In this document: piece by piece, positions 1-8,000 of the stretch
How the letters are laid out: every line of letters begins with the position of its first letter
How positions within the stretch are numbered: position 1 is the stretch's first letter
Origin: Thermoplasmata archaeon
GTDB lineage: Archaea > Thermoplasmatota > Thermoplasmata > Thermoplasmatales > Thermoplasmataceae
DNA: 10,926 nucleotides
Assembly (NCBI GenBank): GCA_021806345.1
Contig: JAJZXP010000155.1
Location: 1 to 10,926 of the forward strand
Direction of reading: 5' to 3'
Made by a program: the position numbers and the translations under genes
Notes under the pieces: generated by a model
Databases searched by the model: none
What the model saw: the letters and a program-made list of their open reading frames with translations, nothing else
Told to the model about the DNA's origin: nothing

Positions 1-766
1 GATCTTATTCTCCTCAGATTCACAGAAGCATTTCTCCGGGTAGAGTGTGAATCCGGGTATGGAATCTCTCGTCACAACAATCATGTCGAAAGCACGGTCC
101 TCCGTGCTATCTATCTGCGGCACATATGGTAACAGGGTATTCATGATCACCTGAAATCTTTCGTTGTGAATCGTTTTCATTATGTCAAGTGCCATGTTGC
201 TGAAATTTCTTGCCTGTCTTTTTGATATGTTTTATACTCATTCTCGAGATATCTCCAAACATGATCGGCCGGCTATGAACCTCTTCATGGAAACACCGAT
301 CATTATGTTATTTACATGTCTGTAATATGACTCTACCATTTTAGCGAGAGATTCTGATCGGAACAGTTTCCCGCATTTACCGCACTTTCTTATACGAAAC
401 AAAGCAATGAATATTCCTTTGTCGATGGTTATTATGTGTCAGGTCTCTATCCGGTGTGACTTCAGGGATTTATTGCACTCAGGGCATCTTTTAAGGATTG
501 TTTAAAATGCAGTTTCATTTTATCCTCATGAATGTCTTCCTCAGTTTTCTGTCACTCTCAAGAATGATCTTTGTTATGGAAGATATGCCACAGTCTATGT
601 CTATCCTTTTCATGATGTAGCTGATATCAGAATCAGATATCTCTACATTCAGTAGTCTCTCCACATAAGGAAATATATTCTTTCCGATAAGATCAATCTT
701 TGAATTCGGATTCTTTCCCAGATAGCTGACATAACTCTGCATAACCTTGCCTTTAACTCGTTTCAC
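1..766 (-). pseudogene. Degenerate zinc-ribbon transposase (insertion sequence remnant, cut by the left edge)
   Basis: Read on the minus strand this is a broken transposase-like gene. An 83-codon open stretch (ATG at 764-766, TAA/TGA-type stop at 515-517) forms the N-terminal part. The reading then changes frame, and one frame runs from about 500 to the window edge, interrupted by TGA at 439-441, TGA at 238-240 and TAA at 232-234; a TAA at 502-504 lies just upstream in that frame. Protein features persist across the stops: a zinc ribbon of two CxxC pairs (RCPECNKSL, then RKCGKCGKLF), a helical part with GRSCLEISRE and ISKRQARNF resembling an HTH, then PQIDSTEDRAF...TRDS, which looks like the start of a DDE-type catalytic domain with its first Asp. 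The last part is open from 195 to 1. I infer a dead IS gene; the exact IS family is not assigned. No terminal repeats were recognised. Confidence 0.6.
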
Positions 767-904
767 ATCTACAAGTTCCCAGTATTCTCAATGCTTTTTT
801 TTACCTTTCTCAGTATTACTGTGATGTATTAGGGATATATATAACATAATAACAAACCTCAGTTACCCTGTATTTTCAGTAAGAAATGATATAGAAAATG
901 AGTA

Positions 905-926
905 TTGTAATGATGCTAGATTACAA
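905..926. promoter_or_regulatory. Inverted repeat, possible operator upstream of the operon promoter
   Basis: The arms TTGTAAT (905-911) and ATTACAA (920-926) are perfectly complementary and flank an 8-base spacer, giving a 22-base dyad. It lies about 30 bases upstream of the TATA-like box and about 47 bases before the druA start. The size and symmetry fit the binding site of a dimeric helix-turn-helix regulator. Binding is inference: 7-base arms in AT-rich DNA can arise by chance. Confidence 0.3.
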
Positions 927-937
927 CGATAGCGGAC

Positions 938-950
938 GAAAAAACTATAT
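938..950 (+). promoter_or_regulatory. Archaeal-type BRE/TATA promoter of the druA-druE operon
   Basis: The stretch GAAAAAACTATAT combines a purine-rich BRE-like part (938-944) with a TATA-like part (944-950) centred near 947. The ATG of the first gene starts at 973, about 26 bases downstream, which is the TATA-to-transcription-start spacing in archaea. Transcription would therefore start at or next to the ATG and give a leaderless mRNA. The lack of a Shine-Dalgarno sequence before 973 fits this. Confidence 0.5.
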
Positions 951-972
951 TCTTTAGCAACTTATACAAAAT

Positions 973-2418
973 ATGGATTCGAACGTCTTTTTGCGAGAAC
1001 GGCAGTCAGCACAAAAAATCTTTATGACTACTGAGTATTTACAACCAGAAACAGAGGGTGAACTGATTTCCATCATAACTAGAATAATTCTAGAGAGTGA
1101 TTCAATATTATCTTCCACTGATGTGCTCAATCGAATTATCGAATTATTAAAACTAACTAAACAACCTTTTCAATACAACATTGTAAAGTATTATCTTGAT
1201 AAAGAGTCAGACAAGGATAACAGCCCCATTTTAAAAATAAGGGATGACGCCTATCTAAGCCGAGTAAAAGCACAAGAGATCCTTAGTTTCAATATAATGA
1301 AACAGATTCGTGCTCAGGGATTTGTCATTTCTAATAAGAAAATAAGTAGTCCTAGAGAATATAATAAGGATCAGATTAGGCAACTGCATCTAGCAGCCCG
1401 TACAGAAAAATATCAATCCCTCAATAAGTTATTGACGAGAAAAGAATCCTCCTTGATTGGGTACTTTGCTGATGGTTCCGACATCGATTTAGATAATTTA
1501 AGGCCTAGAATAGAAGAGGTTCACACAGGTACATGGCAAAATGATCTTTTCCGTTATGCAACACTCCTCTGGAGCGTTCCAGTATCTTCTGGTTTTGGGA
1601 GAAGGACTAGATTCCTTGTTTGGGATGATAGCAATAATAAGTTGATTGGCCTATTTGCTTTGGGTGATCCTGTTTTCAATCTAAGTTGCAGAGATAATTG
1701 GATTGGATGGAATAGCAAAGACCGAGAAAAGAGATTGTATAATGTCATGGATATATTCGTATTAGGTTCAGTCCCACCTTATAATCAACTCTTAGGTGGA
1801 AAATTAGTATCCCTTCTTGCGACTTCTAATGAAGTTAGGGAAATTATTAAGCGTAAATACATAGGCAAGAGAACCATAATTGACAATACTTTTAAGAATC
1901 CAGAACTCGCCTTGCTTACAACCGGATCAGCTTTAGGAAAATCTTCAATTTATGATAGAGTAGTTTATGAAAAACGATTGTTATACCAAAGAATAGGCAC
2001 ATCGGAAGGCTGGGGTCATTTTCATTTTACCAATGATATATTTGAAGATATAAGATTTTACTTATCGTTAAAACATAAGGGAATGGATTCGAGATACAAA
2101 TTTGGGCAAGGTCCAAATTGGAAACTAAGAACGGTAAGAATCGGCTTGAAGGAACTTGGGCTTTCAGGAGATCTGCTTAAACATGGCATAAACAGGGAGA
2201 TCTATGGGATTCCTCTTGCACATAATTTCAGAGACTTTCTATTGGGTCATGAAAATAAACTCCAGACATTCAATTTACCTACTAAAGACCTTTATGAGTT
2301 CTTCAAAAATAGATGGCTTTATGGTAGAGCTGAACGAAAACCGGAATTTCTAGATTTTTCCAAGGAAAGTGTAAAAAGTTTAATCAGAAACAACGGGGTA
2401 AACAAAATGAGGGATTAA
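973..2418 (+). CDS. druA: DruA-like protein (DUF4338), Druantia anti-phage system
   Basis: This 481-aa protein is the marker component of a Druantia-type defence system; its biochemical activity cannot be stated from sequence. Recognition rests on the DUF4338 core, roughly residues 190-355: FLVWD near 214-218, RDNWIGW (240-246), VLGSVPPYNQLLGGKL (263-278), EVREIIKRKYIG (287-298), TTGSALGKSSIYDR (316-329) and GTSEGWGHFHF (342-352). The first ~150 residues are helical and may include a winged helix, which is inference. The C-terminal part (about 370-470) contains KLRTVRIGLKELGLS and FFKNRWLYGRAERKP, as in long DruA-type proteins I recall. The start is well fixed: an in-frame TAG lies at 955-957, ATG 973 is the first ATG after it, and the TATA-like box is placed for a leaderless transcript. 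The stop abuts the next gene's ATG. The N-terminus is soluble, with no signal peptide or membrane segment, so it should act in the cytoplasm. Confidence 0.82.
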   Translation: MDSNVFLRERQSAQKIFMTTEYLQPETEGELISIITRIILESDSILSSTDVLNRIIELLKLTKQPFQYNIVKYYLDKESDKDNSPILKIRDDAYLSRVKAQEILSFNIMKQIRAQGFVISNKKISSPREYNKDQIRQLHLAARTEKYQSLNKLLTRKESSLIGYFADGSDIDLDNLRPRIEEVHTGTWQNDLFRYATLLWSVPVSSGFGRRTRFLVWDDSNNKLIGLFALGDPVFNLSCRDNWIGWNSKDREKRLYNVMDIFVLGSVPPYNQLLGGKLVSLLATSNEVREIIKRKYIGKRTIIDNTFKNPELALLTTGSALGKSSIYDRVVYEKRLLYQRIGTSEGWGHFHFTNDIFEDIRFYLSLKHKGMDSRYKFGQGPNWKLRTVRIGLKELGLSGDLLKHGINREIYGIPLAHNFRDFLLGHENKLQTFNLPTKDLYEFFKNRWLYGRAERKPEFLDFSKESVKSLIRNNGVNKMRD

Positions 2419-4047
2419 ATGGAATTTGAAGCAAAGATACCTTTAGCTCTAGATCCGAGTGGTATAACGGTTTCCATAGATGAAGCCTACGAAAGACCTC
2501 GATACTATAGGTGTAAAGAGTGTCATGATTACCTCCAAGTGAGGCACGGAGATATTAGAGTATGGTATTTTGCCCACTACCCACAGACCACAGATTCTCC
2601 AGAATGCTATTTGAGGACCTTTGGGGGAATAGAAGATTTAATCGAAGAGTTGAGAACCTCCCCGATAGAGAAATATGAAAAGAGTCACACTTTAAGAATT
2701 GCTATTATACCAGATTTTTACACTGGAGTGGCTAAGGTTGTTGCCCTCATACACAATCCGCTTTCTGAATTAACTGGCAATATGGACGCTGTGGTATCTA
2801 TACTCAATACTTTAAATTTACAGGGCACTGGTATTTTGAATGGATTTGATGCAAGACTATTTCATCCAAGTAAACCCTTAGTACGGTTGCAACTTGATCC
2901 GGAGACTGCAATTTACAAACTGGACTTTGAATCAAGCCCGGGTATTGAAGGATTGACCGGCTCATGGGTTTCAAACGGAATCAATATCGGCGATATATTC
3001 GCAGGAAATAGAGGTATACTTGAGAGGGTAGAAAATCACACGAAAATATCAGAAAGTGCATCTATTTTTGAAGTTGTAGAAACTGTGCCTAAAGAGAGTA
3101 GCAGATCTGTATTAAAAATTGGTAAGAAATTCGGCATAGAGAGAAAAATCAATGAATTAACAAATAAAAATAATGGGGATGAAAAGAACCTAGGTATTTC
3201 CCTAAAGTCTTTTGAAGTTGATGTCATAGAACCTAGATTGTCTGATCCCTGGGGAGATGATGTTATTTACGGTTTACCTAATTCTCAAGCGCTTCTGGCA
3301 ATACGGCCAAGAAAAGGATTAGATCCCGAATTTGAAATAGTGTCAGTCCCAAAAAAAGTGGGTTCTATAACAAAGATAGAACGTGAGGGAAAAGATAAGA
3401 TTAGATACCACATGATACAATTTCCCCCATTTGGCTCTTATAGAATAACCATCCATCACGCAGATAGTCATGTCTATCTTCATTTTTTTGTTCATGAGGA
3501 AAACAGTGAAAAATTAGAACTTAACATGGGTAAGACTTCAGTTGGCGTCAATTACTTGAGTAAAGAAGGTAAATTTGAAACCGTATATCCATGGCAAAAT
3601 AGAACGATGTATCTAAAACGAGCTCTAATTCATAAAATCAAGGTATTTCAACCTGAAAAATTCTCAATTGACATGGAAATAGAAGCTTTCAAAGATATTT
3701 CGAGTCTACCTTTTAAACAACCTCTCAAAAGTATAGAGTCAACAAGTTCCTTTATAGACACTCTGGCCGAGGAGGGTTTTAATATGTTTTTGTTGATATT
3801 CAAGGGGTTTGGTTCCGTGAAAATTATCTTATCTGAAACTACACAAAAAATGGAATTAGCAGAGATAGCAGAGAAAATTCGATTTCTAGGTATAGACCCA
3901 AGCTCAAGAGTAACGTGGGATTTAATAAGAAAAATCTGTGATGTCCCTCCAGGAACTTCGCATAAAAATCTACATGAAATTATTACCCCTAAAAAGGTTA
4001 GAGGAGTTTTAAAACTTCTTCGGGAAGGAGGCATTTCTCATGAATAG
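2419..4047 (+). CDS. Druantia accessory protein with CoiA-like zinc-binding N-terminus
   Basis: This 542-aa protein of unknown function lies second in the operon. Residues 30-65 hold a probable zinc site, C32-x2-C35, then F51-A52-H53 and C63, in the order seen in the N-terminal domain of competence protein CoiA. I do not see a CoiA-type nuclease signature after it. Residues 90-260 are mixed alpha/beta without a recognised family. Residues about 270-365 look beta-rich and perhaps Ig-like (DPWGDD, then PPFGSYRITIHH and VYLHFFVHE). The last ~100 residues are helical and include GIDPSSRVTWDLIRKIC. The ATG directly follows the druA stop with no gap, and GAGGG at 2409-2413 inside druA gives a Shine-Dalgarno site five bases upstream, so translation is probably coupled. 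Position suggests a DruB/DruC-equivalent subunit, but I could not confirm homology. The zinc domain may bind nucleic acid or a partner. Confidence 0.65.
   Translation: MEFEAKIPLALDPSGITVSIDEAYERPRYYRCKECHDYLQVRHGDIRVWYFAHYPQTTDSPECYLRTFGGIEDLIEELRTSPIEKYEKSHTLRIAIIPDFYTGVAKVVALIHNPLSELTGNMDAVVSILNTLNLQGTGILNGFDARLFHPSKPLVRLQLDPETAIYKLDFESSPGIEGLTGSWVSNGINIGDIFAGNRGILERVENHTKISESASIFEVVETVPKESSRSVLKIGKKFGIERKINELTNKNNGDEKNLGISLKSFEVDVIEPRLSDPWGDDVIYGLPNSQALLAIRPRKGLDPEFEIVSVPKKVGSITKIEREGKDKIRYHMIQFPPFGSYRITIHHADSHVYLHFFVHEENSEKLELNMGKTSVGVNYLSKEGKFETVYPWQNRTMYLKRALIHKIKVFQPEKFSIDMEIEAFKDISSLPFKQPLKSIESTSSFIDTLAEEGFNMFLLIFKGFGSVKIILSETTQKMELAEIAEKIRFLGIDPSSRVTWDLIRKICDVPPGTSHKNLHEIITPKKVRGVLKLLREGGISHE
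4027..4031 (+). promoter_or_regulatory. Shine-Dalgarno site for the 349-aa gene
   Basis: GGAGG lies inside the end of the 542-aa gene, eight bases before ATG 4040. It supports that start and hence the 8-base overlap of the two genes. Confidence 0.7.
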
Positions 4048-5089
4048 CGAGACAGAGGCACAGAGATTTGTTTCCAAATTCATAGGCGTATCAATGGATA
4101 AATTACCTAGTAAGGAGGAGTTATTGATCGACTCTATTGCCTCAGAATGTGTAAGATTGTCCCTCTTTCAATCTATTGATACTAGATCTAACCTTACTCC
4201 AATTCATATACTACAAGTCAAGAATTGGGCCATTAGAAAATCAAGATCGCTTCTCGATTACTTTGGTGTTGACGCAACTTCCAAAATTAGTGAGGTAATT
4301 GATAGTGAAAACAGACCAAATATGGCCTTCCTCGGTGATATAGTAAAATTGCCTAAAGGATATATCATCCCTTCAATGTCAAAATATGTAACAATAGATT
4401 CGGAACATTCACTCTTGATTTCTGGTTTTCCAACCTATAGCTTAGTAGAGATTGGTTTACCGGTTTTCGTAAATGGAATTAGCCGTAGCATAAATTCAGA
4501 AATCTTCAGGGGAAGGTATAAACAGTATTTCTTTGAATTAAATATAAACTATTATTTAGATAAATCTGACTTTGAGAAAGAACCAAAGAAATTCTTAGAA
4601 TTTCTAATTTCAAATAATGATAGAGAAAAATGGGTACCGAACAAGTATGAAAAGGGTTATCTTGGGAACATAGGAGGTTATGGCTTTTTATTTGGAGGGA
4701 ATCCAATTAAGATTAAGATGGATGAAGGTTTACTAACTTTTTGGAAGACAGAATTCGAACACAACAAGATTTATAGATTGAAATTAGAAACAAAAAATTC
4801 AACTGAATTCTCCATAACGATCCCCAATTGGTTCTTCAAAAGAATATGTTTGGCCATGGATAGCCTCTTTAATAATAAAAGGAATGCCATTTTGAGTCAA
4901 AGTCAGGATGAAGTTAAATTAAGCCTAGATTTTGTTCCACCTGCTGCGGAGATGAGATTAATCTACTCCCTAGGTGGAGTCTGGAAAACAGAAGGTCAAG
5001 GGAAGAATTCATGGACTTTTCCATCAAGATTCTTAGATGAAGTCAAAAGAATTTCGAATGAACTATGGATTAAAATTGAGGTGAGATAA
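4040..5089 (+). CDS. Druantia operon protein of unknown family (349 aa)
   Basis: I do not recognise a named domain. The N-terminal ~75 residues are predominantly helical, with PIHILQVKNWAIRKSRSLLDYF. A distinctive block follows: GDIVKLPKGYIIP (99-111), a short spacer and SLLISGFPT (124-132), rich in Gly, Pro and hydrophobics and likely to be conserved. The middle (about 140-250) is rich in Tyr, Lys and Phe with beta-strand character. The C-terminus, about 300-349, ends with RLIYSLGGVWK and a helix before KIEVR. No catalytic motif, cysteine cluster, signal peptide or membrane helix is visible. The start is supported by GGAGG at 4027-4031, and the gene overlaps the preceding stop by 8 bases, so translation is probably coupled. 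The final codons also contain the Shine-Dalgarno site of the helicase gene. Its place just before the helicase matches that of a DruD-like subunit, but this is by position only. Confidence 0.65.
   Translation: MNSETEAQRFVSKFIGVSMDKLPSKEELLIDSIASECVRLSLFQSIDTRSNLTPIHILQVKNWAIRKSRSLLDYFGVDATSKISEVIDSENRPNMAFLGDIVKLPKGYIIPSMSKYVTIDSEHSLLISGFPTYSLVEIGLPVFVNGISRSINSEIFRGRYKQYFFELNINYYLDKSDFEKEPKKFLEFLISNNDREKWVPNKYEKGYLGNIGGYGFLFGGNPIKIKMDEGLLTFWKTEFEHNKIYRLKLETKNSTEFSITIPNWFFKRICLAMDSLFNNKRNAILSQSQDEVKLSLDFVPPAAEMRLIYSLGGVWKTEGQGKNSWTFPSRFLDEVKRISNELWIKIEVR
5078..5084 (+). promoter_or_regulatory. Shine-Dalgarno site that fixes the TTG start of the helicase
   Basis: GAGGTGA matches the usual 16S rRNA tail complement and ends seven bases before TTG at 5092. 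It lies inside the last codons of the preceding gene. There is no ATG or GTG start at this spacing, so the TTG is the likely initiator; the next in-frame ATG is 37 codons later and has no comparable site. Confidence 0.65.
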
Positions 5090-5091
5090 TT

Positions 5092-8000
5092 TTGGTATCA
5101 GTATCGGATGCAATTGGATCAATAAGTAGAAGGCATATAGAGTTTTTAGAAGCAACATATCATATCTCTAATGAACGATTGATAAAAGAACGAAAACAGT
5201 TGATGCAAGAGGGGACTGTTTTCACAGAACCTTGGATTGAAGGAACTCCAAGATACAAATCCGGAAAAGGATTCGAGGAAATAAATATTGAAAATAGTGT
5301 GAAAACCATATTGAAAGAATTACAAAATAGAGGATTGGTTGCTCCACCATATGAACACCAGTTTAAGTCGCTAGAAAGCTTTTTTTCCGGTAATAAAAAT
5401 CTAGTGGTATCTACCGGTACTGGCTCTGGGAAAACGGAAATCTTCCTTTTTTCATTAATTGGAATGTTGGCTAAAGAAGCCGATAGAGGAATATCCACTA
5501 AAATGAGGGCAGTCAGAACTATTGTACTCTATCCAATGAATGCCCTTGTTGCTGACCAACTTGCAAGGATGAGAAGGCTATTCGGAAGCAGTTCTGGATC
5601 TCAAGCAATATTAAACATGTTTGGCAGAAAAATACAATTTGGAATGTATACCAGCAGAACACCATATCACGGGGTTTATGACGAAAAGAAGAACGATCGC
5701 AGAATCAGACCAATCATAGACTATTTTGTGAAATTAAAGAAGGAAAATAAAGACCTCTATGAAGAATTAAGTCAAAAAGGTCGTATCCCAACAAAAGATT
5801 TGGAAGGATTCAGTAGTGGGGGAACAAAGAAAGAAAGATATAGGACCCAACGTGGTGATACTGAACTCTATACAAGACAAGAAATGTTATTTCCGAACGA
5901 AAACGGAGGAGTTCCAGATCTCCTGATTACAAACTATTCTATGCTTGAATATATGCTTTTACGGCCAATTGAGCAACCTTTCTTTGAAAATACAAGGAAA
6001 TGGTTAAATGCAGATAAAGAAAATCAATTACTCGTTGTTATAGATGAGGCTCATTTATACAGGGGGGCGCAGGGTGCAGAAGTAGCGATGCTTGTTCGAA
6101 GACTCCTAAATCATCTTGGTATTGGGCAAGATAGAGTTAGATTCATTTTGAGTAGTGCCTCACTGGGGGATCCAGAAAAACTGAAGGTTGTAGGAGCAGA
6201 GTTTGGTTCTAACCTAACGGGTGCCGATCAACAGACTTTTGAAATTATAACAGGAGAAAGAATGCAATTAGAGGATTGTCCAGAAATTTCGGATAACCTT
6301 AATATTGAATCTATCACGAATAGAAAAGGTGATACGGATGAAGTCGTTCACGATATTGTTGAATCCCTAAATTGGGGATTAAAATTCTCTCCAGAGAGTA
6401 AGGACTTCGGAAATAAATTAAGAGAGAAACTAATTAGCGAAAAACGTTTTCGGATTCTATACGACATGATAACTGCAAAACCAGCTAGCCTTAGTTCTCT
6501 GAGTAAAACTCTATTCCCGGAAGCTGACAAATTAAGTACTTCGGAAGACGCCACTCTGAATCTTTTATTTCTTTCAAGTAAAGCCACCCTTGAAGGTGGA
6601 GAGAAATTACTACCTTCAAGGATCCATATTATCTTCAAGGGTTTACCAAAGTTGTATATTTGTCTAAATCCAAACTGTACTGCTAAGCGGGCGACTGATG
6701 ATGACAATAAACTATTGGGCAAAATGTACACAGAACCTAGATTTCAATGCGAATGTGGTGCACGTGTTTTCGAACTTCTGACCGATAGAGATTGTGGGTC
6801 TGCATACATTAAGGCATATAGGAAATCGATAGATGCCGCGTTAGATATGGTATTTCTTTGGGACGAAATACAAACTGGAAGGTACAATACAACCACTGAA
6901 GGTAGCGAATATGATGAGTTGCACATATTAATGGAGGAACCTCGTAAAGATCCTGATAGAAGTAAAGAGGGGCCATCATCCCTCTTTGACAGGACACCAA
7001 AGAGTTTCTTGAACATATATACTGGGCACATCACAGAAGACCCTGGTAAAGAAGACGATCCTGATTTCATAACTGTATGGATACCTCAGGAAATGACTGA
7101 TCCTCGACCAAACAACTATAGCACACTCTGGAGTTGGAAGAGATGCCCGGCTTGTGGAAGGAAGAAAAAGAGTTCAAACACAGAAATACCAATAATGGAT
7201 CTTGAAACCAAGGGTGAAGAACCATTCGCGAATATTACAAAAGAACTTTTTTTAATACAACCTCCAGACCTAAAAAAAGAAACTTTGCCGAATCGTGGAA
7301 AGAAGGTTTTATGCTTTTCAGATGGAAGACAAAAAGCAGCAAGACTAGCAAGGGATTTGCAAAGAACCGTAGAGAGAGATTCTTTTAGAGAAATGGTAAT
7401 AGAAGTTGTTAAGACATCCCAAGGAAAGAGCTTGGATTCATTATATCCTATTTTCTTGGTTCTTTCTGCTGAATACAATGTTGGGTTTTTTGATGATGAA
7501 GATTCTGTAGACAGTTATGAAGGTTCAAGGACGTTGTTCGAGACTTCTAAAAATCAGCTCAAAGAGATAGCAGCAAAATATAATGAGACCGCTCATGAAT
7601 TAATCGAAAATGAAGACTTTTACGACGAAATAAACAGCCCTCGGCCATCACAGTATAACAGAGCATTATTAAGATCGTTGGGGAACAAATACTATTCTAT
7701 GAGGGCGTTACTTACAGCCTATGTAGAGCCTTCCAATTTAGTATGTGAAACCATTAAAAAAGAAAACATTGGAATTGAGGAAAAAATTTTGAAGGGATTA
7801 CTTCTTTACATAATACAGAATGCGCTCTCCGAAGAGGCATACGACAAAGGTATTAGTGAAATAGATAGACAGCTAACACGACAAAATCTCAATAAACCCA
7901 CAGGTTGGCCGAGAGCAGGAGGAGAAGGATTAGGGCGAGATGAGTTAATTCCAGAAGAGATTTTTCAACTTGTTGATCTTGAACTAACACAAGATCAAAT

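Noticed and set aside
3648..4034. 128-codon minus-strand frame inside the 542-aa gene
   Set aside because: It lies wholly within a well-supported plus-strand gene, has no recognisable domain and no ribosome site, and looks like a shadow frame.
2419..4047. The 542-aa protein as a full CoiA competence protein with nuclease activity
   Set aside because: Only the N-terminal zinc-like part resembles CoiA. No nuclease motif could be identified in the rest.
6348..7478. Minus-strand frames of 108-127 codons inside druE
   Set aside because: The plus-strand helicase is continuous here with family-like cysteine and motif IV sequence. The antisense frames show no domain.
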